Source of the DNA: Bacteroidales bacterium UBA1184
GTDB taxonomy: Bacteria; Bacteroidota; Bacteroidia; Bacteroidales; ML635J-15
Assembly (NCBI GenBank): GCA_002310235.1
Contig: DBYO01000025.1
Span: 4,096-35,777, forward strand
Reading direction: 5' to 3'
DNA length: 31,682 nucleotides
Below the pieces are notes generated by a model, which was not told where the DNA came from, did no database searches, and saw only the letters and a list, made by a program, of their open reading frames with translations. The translations under genes were made by a program, and so were the position numbers. Positions 5,768 to 13,931 of the stretch are shown here, in pieces; within the stretch, counting starts at the first letter, position 1, and each line of letters opens with the position of its first letter.

Positions 5768-8281
5768 TTAGAATCTGAAATAAAGGTTTACGAAGTAATT
5801 TATGCCGTACATATAGTAGTACTTGTTGGGGAACTTGTCGATGTTGGTCTTGTCGAAGCGGTACTGCTCGAAACCGCTGGTGGCAATCTTGGTGTTGTGA
5901 GTTACATTCGAGATGCTTGCAGTGAAACCGAGAGTGTATTTGCGCTGTATTCTCCACGATTTTCCACCGTAGATGTCGAGTGTGAAACCACCTTTCAATT
6001 TTTCCTGACCGAGAATAGTTTCTAGCTGTGGATCGCCTACAACAAAAATGTCGAGAGCCTCAACGGTGTGCTTTTCGGGATTGATTGTGACATAGTTTTC
6101 GCCGAAATAATTTGCGTTAGCACCTACATACCAGTACTTTGGAGCGGAATACTTGATACCGATAGTTGTGGCAAGTTCGGGAGCTCCACCGATGTGGTAG
6201 TTCTTTATATAGACGGTGCGGTCGGTTGTAAGCACTTCGGAGCTGTTGTCCTGAGTTATGGTTACCGACGGACGGCTGTTGTACATATATCTTCCGTAGC
6301 CCAATGCAGCAGTTGCGGTAACTGTCGGCGAAATCTTAACTTCTGTTCCAAATTCTCCACCGTAGTGAACTTTGTTTACGCCAGTCATCATATAGTTGAC
6401 GAAGGTGTTAAGCTCGTCGTGGTAGAAGCTTGTACCCTCGGTTCCGTTGCGGAATTCGGTGTAGTAACCCGTAATCTTAAGCTGGAAGTTGGGCGAGCGG
6501 TAGAAATAGCTGAGGTCGCCAGAAAAGATTGTCTCGCTCTTGAGATTGGGAACAACATTGTCGCGTGTGCGTGGCGAAACGTAAGCATTGCGGAAATAAG
6601 GTGCGCGAGTGAGGTAAGCCGCATTAGCAAGCAGGAAGTTGCGTCCTGTAATCTTGTAGTTTACGCCTGCCTTCACAGCGTAGTTGAAGAAGCGCTGGTG
6701 TGCCGAAGCACCGTAGGAACCATCAGGGAACTTTCCGTTACGCATCTTTCCGTCGCGCCAGTATTCGGTATAAGAAAGTTTCAAGGCAGCAAAGAACTCA
6801 ACCTTCGAATACTTGAACTCGGCTTCGGCGAACCCATCGGCCTTGTGAATGTTTGCCAAGTAGTTGTAGCCGAACAAATCGCCTTCCTTTTTCACTTGGT
6901 TTGGATTGTCGAGGTCGCTCTGGATGTAGTTGTCGTCGTTGAAGTCGCGTTCGGCAAACTGGTCAACATCGAGCCACCAGTCGGCGCCCAGAAGGTCGTC
7001 GATTACCTTGAAGTAGTGCGTCTGGTTCATCATGTAGTTTAAGCCTGCGACCATCTTGATTTCGTCGGTGAAAATCTTGCTCAAGCGCGAAGCGAAGTCG
7101 AAACGGCTGATGTCGTTGCGGCGTTCCTCAATAATGTATTTTGCACGGTTGCCTGTGATTGAATCGTTGGGATTCCCGCCCACATTAGTAACCGTATATA
7201 GGTTTTTCATGTTTGCAAAATAGAAGTGGTCCCAGTCGAGCAAGCCTTTGTTCTCGTCGTTCTGCCATTCGTTGGTAAGCTGGTTGAACATATTTTCATC
7301 GTCATCGTAGTACGACGGGAAGTTGCGATAGTAGTCGGGACGCGGGTCGGGAGCATCGTACCAGTTGAGAGCTGTTGTTCCGCCGCGACCGAACATATAC
7401 GATGCCGAAGTTTGCAATTTCATTGTGTTGTCGATGTTCCAGTAATGCGACAGGATGATTCGCGGCTGGTGGAAATATCCGACCTTGGCGTTACGAATCT
7501 TGCCGTTCTGGTATCCCCAGTTGGGATTGTAGTAGTTTGTGCCAAGAAGTTCGTAGGTTTCGGCGGTTGCTGCGCCCGACCTTCCGCTACGCGACGGCGA
7601 ACCGAAAACGGTAAGTCCGAGGCTGTGGTGGTCGTTGAATTTCTTTTCGGCACCGAAGAAGTAGGCGTAGCCTTCGTAGAATGTGCCCGGAATGTAGCAT
7701 TTTTGTGCCAGACGGGTTGATGCTGCCACCGAGAAAGCCCATCCGTTAGCCATAAGGCCTGTGCTGTAGGCTGCCATTGCCCTGTGGCGGTACGAACGGT
7801 TTGAGTTTGCGTACGAAACGCTTCCACCCTGACGGAACTCCGATACGCGAGTTGAGATATTGGTAACTCCCGAAAGTCCACCGAACGAATAGTCGGAGAA
7901 ATGCAAGCCCGAAGTATTTGTCTTAAAGCGCATTACATCGTTCAGACCGCCCCAGTTGCTATATACGGGACGACCGTTTTCGGCATCGTTGACATATATT
8001 CCGTTCATCAGCACTTCGGCGTTCTGGTTGTCGTAACCGCGGAAGCGGAAGCGAGCCTGACCGAAGGTGTAGCCTGCAGAGTTGACATACACGTCCTGCG
8101 ACGACTGCAGCAAGGTTGAGATGTCGTTGTCCTGCGAGCCCTCCTCAATCTCCGATTCGGTAAGTGTTATTGTTGGAACCGCTTGTTCTTCAAGATAATC
8201 GTTGTTCTTTGTCGTGTCGGTCTGGGCGTAGGCCGTTGCCGACAAGCACACGAAAATGAGTGGTAAAAATTTACGCTTCAT
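5768..8281 (-). CDS. TonB-dependent outer-membrane receptor
   Basis: An 837-residue protein with a cleavable signal peptide (TAYAQ, cleavage near residue 19) and a plug domain in roughly residues 45-165 (STLLQSSQDVYVNSAG, FRFRGYDNQNAEVLMNGI, GGLNDVMRFKTNTSG). A long region rich in aromatic and Tyr/Asn/Arg-alternating strands then ends in the typical C-terminal aromatic signature NLYFRF. It lacks the N-terminal carboxypeptidase-regulatory-like domain of SusC proteins and is shorter than SusC, so it is a classical TonB receptor rather than a SusCD pair member; no SusD gene follows. It imports a ligand across the outer membrane using TonB-ExbBD energy. It heads the five-gene unit with DUF5689 lipoproteins, udk and an exonuclease, behind a promoter-like element. 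Ligand unknown. Confidence 0.9.
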   Translation of the reverse strand: MKRKFLPLIFVCLSATAYAQTDTTKNNDYLEEQAVPTITLTESEIEEGSQDNDISTLLQSSQDVYVNSAGYTFGQARFRFRGYDNQNAEVLMNGIYVNDAENGRPVYSNWGGLNDVMRFKTNTSGLHFSDYSFGGLSGVTNISTRVSEFRQGGSVSYANSNRSYRHRAMAAYSTGLMANGWAFSVAASTRLAQKCYIPGTFYEGYAYFFGAEKKFNDHHSLGLTVFGSPSRSGRSGAATAETYELLGTNYYNPNWGYQNGKIRNAKVGYFHQPRIILSHYWNIDNTMKLQTSASYMFGRGGTTALNWYDAPDPRPDYYRNFPSYYDDDENMFNQLTNEWQNDENKGLLDWDHFYFANMKNLYTVTNVGGNPNDSITGNRAKYIIEERRNDISRFDFASRLSKIFTDEIKMVAGLNYMMNQTHYFKVIDDLLGADWWLDVDQFAERDFNDDNYIQSDLDNPNQVKKEGDLFGYNYLANIHKADGFAEAEFKYSKVEFFAALKLSYTEYWRDGKMRNGKFPDGSYGASAHQRFFNYAVKAGVNYKITGRNFLLANAAYLTRAPYFRNAYVSPRTRDNVVPNLKSETIFSGDLSYFYRSPNFQLKITGYYTEFRNGTEGTSFYHDELNTFVNYMMTGVNKVHYGGEFGTEVKISPTVTATAALGYGRYMYNSRPSVTITQDNSSEVLTTDRTVYIKNYHIGGAPELATTIGIKYSAPKYWYVGANANYFGENYVTINPEKHTVEALDIFVVGDPQLETILGQEKLKGGFTLDIYGGKSWRIQRKYTLGFTASISNVTHNTKIATSGFEQYRFDKTNIDKFPNKYYYMYGINYFVNLYFRF

Positions 8282-8305
8282 ACCCGAAATTAAAAAATGT
8301 GGCTA

Positions 8306-8338
8306 CAAATTTAAATTTATTATTTGGGTTAGGAGAAA
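8306..8338 (-). promoter_or_regulatory. Putative promoter of the TonB-receptor unit
   Basis: On the minus strand TAAATTTG (8313 to 8306) matches the -7 consensus TAnnTTTG, with TTTC 21 bases upstream as a near match to the -33 TTTG. It lies 25 bases before the receptor start and just behind the terminator of the upstream gene. Confidence 0.5.
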
Positions 8339-8353
8339 GTTTTTTGAAAATAT

Positions 8354-8388
8354 TTAAAAAAAGGTCGTCCATTGAATGAACGACCTTT
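8354..8388 (-). terminator. Intrinsic terminator behind the carboxyltransferase gene
   Basis: AAAGGTCGT (8360-8368) pairs with ACGACCTTT (8380-8388) around an 11-base loop. On the minus strand the hairpin is followed by a T-run. It lies 20 bases after the stop of the carboxyltransferase gene and separates it from the TonB-receptor unit. Confidence 0.85.
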
Positions 8389-8408
8389 ATCATTACCATT
8401 TAAAATCT

Positions 8409-10142
8409 CTATTCCGTTACGATTGTCATAATCGTATCGCCTTCGTGAACCCAGTCACCCTGTCTGCAGTAGAGCTTGCCAACGGTTCCAGCATATTTCG
8501 ATATGACAACTTCGTAATGCGTATTCGATTCTATATAGAACAATTGTTCGTCAACCGAAATAGCGTCACCAACATTATACTGGTCGGATATAAAAGCAAA
8601 CAAAAGTTTACCTGTCTTAGGCGACTTGATTTTCTTGATTTTCGGATCCTGAACGTCCTCAACCTGAACATCTTTGCTTTCCTTGTTCTTCACAGTTTCG
8701 AGTTCTTCTAAGAAACGCTTCTTTGCTATGCCGCTCTTGTAGTCGCGATACTGACGATCGTGCATTGCCAATTCGAACAATTCTTCATCGTCCTGACCAC
8801 AATCCCAGCCTTTTGTCTGCATTTCCTGACGGTAAGATTCGAGTGCATCGGGATATTCGTCCTGCGGATTGCCAGAGAAGAATTCGTAGCCTTTAGACTT
8901 GGCAAGTTCCACAATTTCGGGATCAAGTTCGCCCGGAAGCTTACCCATACGACCGAGAATCATATTCCAGCTGTCCTTGTCAATCATCGAGAAACGAGGC
9001 TGACCTGCCGACATTGCATATATGTTCATAAGAGCAATATTCTTGACATACTGGCTGAAGGGTGTTACCAGTGGCGGATAGCCAAGCTTAGGCCATACAT
9101 ATTCTACTTCCTGGAAAAGTTGAACCAAAAGATCGTCAATCGAAACTGTAGGTTTGCCCGACTGCTGCAACGATACATTGATAGCACTGTGCATACTCTT
9201 GAGATCGGACATCATCGAACCCATCATTCCGCCCGGAAGACCGCACCTTACAAGCAACGACGAACTTTGTCTGTTCTTCAATTCCATAAAGTATCCCAAG
9301 AAATCGTCCATGTATTTCTGGTTGAGGGTACGAACCTTCATGTAGGCATTCATATTGATTTCGGGGACATCGAAACCTGCATCGTAAAGCATTTCCCTAA
9401 TTGTTATTACATCTGGATGAATCTTTCCCCATGACAAAGGTTCTACTGCCACATCGATGATGTCGGCTCCGTTGCGAGCCACTTCGAGCATCGAAGCTGG
9501 TGAAAAACCAGGTCCGCAATGTCCGTGATACTGGACAACTATGTGAGGATACTTATCCTTGATAGCCTTTGTAAGTTTGCCCAATGTTACGGGACGACCA
9601 ACACCTGCCATATCCTTCAGTCCTATTTCGTCGGCACCGAATTCCACTAGCTTATCGACCACACTCATATAATATTCCACTGTGTGAATCTTAGAGTGGG
9701 TTATACTCAACGCGCCCTGCGAAATCATTCCTGCTTCCTTGGCGTACTTTACCGACAACTCAAGGTTGCGTGTATCGTTAAGACCGCAGAACGAACGAAC
9801 AACGTCAACACCCTGAGCCTTCTTTACCTTGTACATCAACCGACGAACATCGGCTGGTACCGGATACATGCGCAAACCGTTCAACGCACGCTCAAGCATC
9901 ATTGTCTCTATTCCAGCATCGTTGAAAGGCTTTGTCCACTCACGAACAGCCTTGTTCGGATTTTCGCCATAAAGCAAGTTAACTTGTTCGAATGCACCAC
10001 CATTGGTTTCAATACGCGAGAAACATCCCATTTCAATTATCGCAGGAGCAACCTCCTTCAACTGGTCAACACGTGGGACATATTTACCAGCCGACTGCCA
10101 CATATCCCTGTATACCAAACAGAATTTTATCTTCTTTCCCAT
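8409..10142 (-). CDS. Divergent oxaloacetate decarboxylase alpha / pyruvate carboxylase-type carboxyltransferase with a lysine-less biotinyl-like domain
   Basis: A 577-residue homologue of oxaloacetate decarboxylase alpha and transcarboxylase 5S. The HMGL-like TIM barrel (about 1-260) keeps Arg12-Asp13, the LKDMAG lysine (Lys176), and the metal-binding His206 and His208 in YHGHCGPG; the conserved carboxylase domain follows to about 480 (GLPGGMMGSM, GYPPLVTPFSQ). Residues 505-577 have the outline of a biotinyl/lipoyl domain (SPKTGKLL, AGTVGKL, GDWVHEGDTI). Where the AMKM biotin motif should be, the sequence reads ESNTHYE: the acceptor lysine is a threonine (Thr541). The loop that usually carries TSQPS or TYGHP reads SWGKIHPD. 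It may depend on a separate biotin carrier or have a changed reaction. It is a single gene with its own promoter and terminator; no biotin carrier or membrane beta/gamma subunits are adjacent. Confidence 0.8.
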   Translation of the reverse strand: MGKKIKFCLVYRDMWQSAGKYVPRVDQLKEVAPAIIEMGCFSRIETNGGAFEQVNLLYGENPNKAVREWTKPFNDAGIETMMLERALNGLRMYPVPADVRRLMYKVKKAQGVDVVRSFCGLNDTRNLELSVKYAKEAGMISQGALSITHSKIHTVEYYMSVVDKLVEFGADEIGLKDMAGVGRPVTLGKLTKAIKDKYPHIVVQYHGHCGPGFSPASMLEVARNGADIIDVAVEPLSWGKIHPDVITIREMLYDAGFDVPEINMNAYMKVRTLNQKYMDDFLGYFMELKNRQSSSLLVRCGLPGGMMGSMMSDLKSMHSAINVSLQQSGKPTVSIDDLLVQLFQEVEYVWPKLGYPPLVTPFSQYVKNIALMNIYAMSAGQPRFSMIDKDSWNMILGRMGKLPGELDPEIVELAKSKGYEFFSGNPQDEYPDALESYRQEMQTKGWDCGQDDEELFELAMHDRQYRDYKSGIAKKRFLEELETVKNKESKDVQVEDVQDPKIKKIKSPKTGKLLFAFISDQYNVGDAISVDEQLFYIESNTHYEVVISKYAGTVGKLYCRQGDWVHEGDTIMTIVTE

Positions 10143-10200
10143 TTATATATTTTGTTTCTAACTATTAATCAGTGCCTTAAAAATGAAAAAAAATTTCGTT

Positions 10201-10231
10201 CAAAGTTACGAATTATTTTCTGTATCGGAAA
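10201..10231 (-). promoter_or_regulatory. Putative promoter of the carboxyltransferase gene
   Basis: On the minus strand TAACTTTG (10208 to 10201) matches TAnnTTTG, with TTTC 19 bases upstream as a near match to the -33 box. It would give a leader of about 50 bases before the ATG at 10142. Confidence 0.5.
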
Positions 10232-10276
10232 TAGCATTTTTCAATTTATTTGTACATTACGAACTATACATGCGTT

Positions 10277-10288
10277 TATTGTACAATA
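10277..10288. repeat. 12-bp palindrome TATTGTACAATA
   Basis: A perfect palindrome in the AT-rich intergenic stretch upstream of the carboxyltransferase promoter (about 45 bases before the -33 position). A related tgtaca-like word lies nearby. It could be an operator half-site pair, but palindromes of this length occur by chance in AT-rich DNA. Confidence 0.25.
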
Positions 10289-10342
10289 TACAATAACAAT
10301 ACTATAAATTCAAATTTTTAAATTATTCTTTTATCAACTTTG

Positions 10343-10378
10343 AATAAAAAAACACCACCGAAAATGTGGTGGTGTTTT
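10343..10378 (-). terminator. Intrinsic terminator of the cit-acn-icd operon
   Basis: AAAACACCACC (10349-10359) pairs perfectly with GGTGGTGTTTT (10368-10378) around an eight-base loop. On the minus strand the stem is followed by a T-tract. It begins 43 bases after the icd stop and separates the citrate operon from the carboxyltransferase gene. Confidence 0.92.
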
Positions 10379-10421
10379 AAATGGATTTCGTAAATAAAAA
10401 TGCCCTGCAGCACTTGAATTG

Positions 10422-11633
10422 CTATGCCAACCTCTTTTCGAGACGTTCGCGAATAGCTGAGATAAAATCTGCCGAGTTGACAGGCTTTGGTGTAATGCCT
10501 TCCATGAGGTTCACAAGATCTTTGGTGCAGATGCCCTCGTTGAGGGTGTCGAAGCATGCGCCTTCGAGCTGGTCGCCAAAGTTCTGCAATGCCTTGTTGC
10601 CGTCTTTTTCACCACGCTTGCGCAATGCGCCGCTCCATGCAAAGATGGTTGCCATCGGGTTGGTGGATGTTTCCTCGCCCTTCAAATACTTGTAGTAGTG
10701 ACGGGTTACAGTACCGTGAGCTGCTTCGTATTCGTAGTTACCATCGGGGCTGACGAGTACAGATGTCATCATTGCCAACGAACCGAATGCAGTGGAAACC
10801 ATGTCGCTCATTACATCACCGTCGTAGTTCTTGCAAGCCCAAATAAAACCACCCTTCGAACGAATAACACGAGCAACAGCATCATCTATCAACGTGTAGA
10901 AATATTCCAAACCACGCTTGTCGAACTCTTCCTTGTATTCCTGGAATACTTCGTCGAAAATGATACGGAACTGTGCATCGTACTTCTTAGAAATAGTATC
11001 CTTGGTTGAGAACCACAAGCTTTCGCCACGGTCGAGAGCAAACTTGAAACATGAATGAGCGAAAGAACGGATGCTCTTATCAACATTATGCATTCCCTGA
11101 AGAACGCCAGCACCCTTGAAGTTCTGAATTACAACCTCGTCGTGTTTACCGCTTTCGCCATCGAATACCAACTTAGCAACACCCGGTTCTTCAACACGCA
11201 GTTCTACACTCTTATACACATCACCGTATGCGTGACGAGCGATAGTGATCGGCAACTCCCAATTCTTAACAACTGGCTTAATGCTGTCGATAATGATAGG
11301 AGTACGGAATACAGTACCATCGAGGATAGAACGGATAGTGCCGTTTGGCGACTTCCACATCTCGTGCAGGTTATACTCGGTCATACGCTGTGCATTCGGA
11401 GTAATGGTAGCGCACTTTACAGCAACACCGTACTTCTTTGTTGCCTCTGCCGAATCAATAGTAATCTGGTCGTTGGTTTCATCGCGCTTCATAAGACCAA
11501 GATCGTAGTATTCTGTCTTCAAATCTACAAAGGGGAGGATGAGTTCGTCCTTTATCATCTTCCATAAAATTCTGGTCATTTCATCGCCATCCATCTCAAC
11601 GAGCGGAGTGGTCATCTGAATTTTTTCTTTCAT
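10422..11633 (-). CDS. icd: Isocitrate dehydrogenase, NADP-type (eukaryote-like class)
   Basis: A 403-residue enzyme starting with MKEKIQMTTPLVEMDGDEMTRI. An upstream in-frame ATG at 11690 would add 19 residues reading back across the aconitase stop, so I chose the ATG at 11633, 20 bases after the aconitase gene. The typical SPNGTIRSILDGTVFRTPI substrate segment, the GGFIWACKNYDGDVMSD metal-binding region and AAHGTVTRHYYKY are all present, marking the homodimeric NADP-dependent class found in mitochondria and cytosol of eukaryotes. It interconverts isocitrate and 2-oxoglutarate plus CO2; the NADP class can run in the carboxylating direction. Bacteroides species have an aconitase-icd-citrate synthase operon; here citrate synthase is absent and citrate lyase genes precede. 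It is the last gene before the terminator at 10343-10378. Confidence 0.95.
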   Translation of the reverse strand: MKEKIQMTTPLVEMDGDEMTRILWKMIKDELILPFVDLKTEYYDLGLMKRDETNDQITIDSAEATKKYGVAVKCATITPNAQRMTEYNLHEMWKSPNGTIRSILDGTVFRTPIIIDSIKPVVKNWELPITIARHAYGDVYKSVELRVEEPGVAKLVFDGESGKHDEVVIQNFKGAGVLQGMHNVDKSIRSFAHSCFKFALDRGESLWFSTKDTISKKYDAQFRIIFDEVFQEYKEEFDKRGLEYFYTLIDDAVARVIRSKGGFIWACKNYDGDVMSDMVSTAFGSLAMMTSVLVSPDGNYEYEAAHGTVTRHYYKYLKGEETSTNPMATIFAWSGALRKRGEKDGNKALQNFGDQLEGACFDTLNEGICTKDLVNLMEGITPKPVNSADFISAIRERLEKRLA

Positions 11634-11653
11634 GATATTTGTTTTTAAATTTA

Positions 11654-13894
11654 TTATTTGTTCAAATTCTTGTAATAGTTCATCAAGCATCCGTCGGCCA
11701 AAATCTGGCGTTCGTCGGCGGTGAGGTTCTGGAAGTTAAGGTGAATATCGCTTACACCATGCTTTGTGATAACCTTAGCATTGATTTCCTCTTTTCCTTC
11801 GAGTATAGCCTTACGCAACCCGGGAACAAACACCATATCGCCAGGTTCATAGTCGAACTTAGCATCCTTGTCGAGAGTGAAAGGAACTATACCCCAGTTG
11901 ATACAGTTGGAACGATAACGCTTGGTAGCATATTCTATGCAGATATTAGCGTCACCACCAAGAACCTTCTGGCACGATGCTGCCTGTTCGCGAGCTGAGC
12001 CATCGCCTGGACGGTTTGCATATACGCACGAACCAAATGATGTGTTTTCTGGAGTTGCGCCAACCTTCTTCAAAGCTTCCAACACATGTGCTGGGCATTT
12101 GCCATCGCGACGCTCAAGGTCTTCCTGCTGAATGCGCTTAGAAATGCCAACGTATTCCGGAACGCGGCGGCTCAAAGCAAACTCGGAGAGCTTCAGCGGG
12201 TTGGAACGATAAGATGATGTTTCGCCAGAAGGAATCAACTCATCGGTAGTGGTCACAGGGTCGTGAATAACAGCAGCCAGTTCTACCAACATGTTCTCCT
12301 GCATAGGGTACATTGTCGGCCAATCCTTGATGTTTGGTCCATATTTCAATGCTACACTAGAATCTTCTTTGCCGAAACCGTAGTAAAGACGACGCTGATA
12401 AATGTTTGCATCAAACTCGTATGGCTTGTGGTTGTTGGTGTAATCAACATCGGTTGCTGCTGTAATAGCACCTCCGTTGGCTGCAGTTGCAGCGATAGAG
12501 CGAGCGTCCATCAAGCAAACCAACGACAACTGTCCCTGGCCGGGCTTTGAACCTTCACGATTCGGGAAATTACGAGTAGTATGGCGGATGCTGAGTCCGT
12601 TGTTTGCAGGAACATCGCCGGCTCCGAAGCACGGGCCGCAGAATGCAGGCTTAATAACAACACCGCTTTCGATAAGTTCTTCGGTTATACCGTTGCGTGT
12701 GGTAGCCATATATACAGGCATCGACTGCGGATATGCCGACATTGTAAAATAGTCGTTACCGATAGTCTTGCCCTTCATGATAGAAGCAGCTTCTGCGAGG
12801 TTGTCGTACATACCGCCCGAGCAACCGGCAATAATGCCTTGGTCGGCATAAACCTTACCATTGCGAACCTTGTCAACAAGATGAACATCAACCTTGTCGC
12901 CAAATTGCTTCTTTGCCTCATCTTCAATCTTCTTCATTATTTCGACTGGATTAGCCTGCAACTCGTGAATGGTATATGCATTTGACGGATGGAACGGCAA
13001 TGCAATCATAGCCTCCTGCGATGAGAGGTCGACGCGAATCATCATGTCGTAATAAGCAACCTTGCCGGGCTTCAATTCACGATAGTCCTGAGGACGCTTG
13101 TGTGTCTCATAATAACGCTTAACTTCATCGTCGGTAATCCAAATGGAGCTGAGGCAAGTGGTTTCGGTAGTCATAACATCGATGCCATTGCGGAAGTCGA
13201 TAGGCAGATTCTTGACGCCAGGTCCAGCAAACTCAAGAACTTTGTTCTTTACAGCACCGCTCTCGAAAGTAGCCTTTACCAACGAGATAGCCACATCGTG
13301 AGGACCGATACCCTTCTTTGGTGAGCCTTCGAGCCATACAAGAACAACCTCGGGAGCATTTACATCCCAGGTATTCTTAAGCAACTGCTTAACCAACTCG
13401 CCGCCACCTTCGCCAACGCCCATGTTACCCAAAGAACCGTATCGTGTATGGCTGTCGGAACCAAGAATCATGTTACCACACTTAGCCATCTCTTCACGTA
13501 CATACTGGTGGATAACAGCCTGGTTTGCAGGAACGTATGTTCCACCATACTTCTTGGCAGCCGAAAGACCGAACACATGGTCATCCTCGTTGATTGTGCC
13601 ACCTACTGCACAAAGAGAATTGTGGCAATTGGTCATAGCATAGGGAATTGGAAACTTTTCCAATCCACTTGCACGGGCAGTCTGGATGATTCCTACATAA
13701 GTGATGTCGTGCGAAGCCAATGCATCGAAATGAATTCGCATCTTCTTGCCTTTGCTTCCATCAACATCGTGGGCACGCATAATGCCATAGGTAATGGTGT
13801 TCTCACGAGCCTCGTCAGCAGAGATAGACTGTGACTCAGTACTAATTTCAGAACCATTGAGGAGGTAAACTCCATGATTGATTACTTCTATCAT
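11654..13894 (-). CDS. acnA: Aconitate hydratase (mitochondrial-like)
   Basis: A 746-residue aconitase, close to the length of mitochondrial aconitase. Motifs seen include TNCHNSLCAVGG, GSDSHTRYGSLGNMGVGEGG near residue 145, and the [4Fe-4S] cysteines, one in AGCSGGMYDN and two in FCGPCFGAGD. The C-terminal swivel domain has YRSNCINWGIVPF. It interconverts citrate and isocitrate. Bacteroides fragilis is known to have a mitochondrial-like aconitase of this kind. It starts 37 bases after the citC-citG fusion and is followed after 20 bases by icd, so it is probably transcribed with the citrate lyase genes, although no strong internal promoter can be excluded in the AT-rich gap 13895-13931. This places citrate cleavage and isocitrate conversion in one regulatory unit. 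Confidence 0.95.
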   Translation of the reverse strand: MIEVINHGVYLLNGSEISTESQSISADEARENTITYGIMRAHDVDGSKGKKMRIHFDALASHDITYVGIIQTARASGLEKFPIPYAMTNCHNSLCAVGGTINEDDHVFGLSAAKKYGGTYVPANQAVIHQYVREEMAKCGNMILGSDSHTRYGSLGNMGVGEGGGELVKQLLKNTWDVNAPEVVLVWLEGSPKKGIGPHDVAISLVKATFESGAVKNKVLEFAGPGVKNLPIDFRNGIDVMTTETTCLSSIWITDDEVKRYYETHKRPQDYRELKPGKVAYYDMMIRVDLSSQEAMIALPFHPSNAYTIHELQANPVEIMKKIEDEAKKQFGDKVDVHLVDKVRNGKVYADQGIIAGCSGGMYDNLAEAASIMKGKTIGNDYFTMSAYPQSMPVYMATTRNGITEELIESGVVIKPAFCGPCFGAGDVPANNGLSIRHTTRNFPNREGSKPGQGQLSLVCLMDARSIAATAANGGAITAATDVDYTNNHKPYEFDANIYQRRLYYGFGKEDSSVALKYGPNIKDWPTMYPMQENMLVELAAVIHDPVTTTDELIPSGETSSYRSNPLKLSEFALSRRVPEYVGISKRIQQEDLERRDGKCPAHVLEALKKVGATPENTSFGSCVYANRPGDGSAREQAASCQKVLGGDANICIEYATKRYRSNCINWGIVPFTLDKDAKFDYEPGDMVFVPGLRKAILEGKEEINAKVITKHGVSDIHLNFQNLTADERQILADGCLMNYYKNLNK

Positions 13895-13931
13895 AATTAT
13901 CTAATTTAAAATAAGTTATTCGTATTATAGT

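Noticed and set aside
5042..7042. Long plus-strand open frames opposite the TonB receptor and DUF5689 genes (327 and 324 codons)
   Set aside because: They are antisense to strongly supported genes, have no recognisable domains, and reflect codon bias on the coding strand.
5768..8281. SusC/SusD polysaccharide utilisation pair
   Set aside because: The receptor lacks the N-terminal carboxypeptidase-like domain, no SusD homologue or glycoside hydrolase follows.
8409..10142. Sodium-pumping oxaloacetate decarboxylase complex
   Set aside because: No beta or gamma membrane subunit genes are adjacent and the attached biotinyl domain lacks the lysine, so the classical complex cannot be claimed.
10422..11690. 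Longer isocitrate dehydrogenase starting at 11690
   Set aside because: The extra 19 residues overlap the aconitase 3' end and are not part of the family; the ATG at 11633 gives the normal N-terminus.
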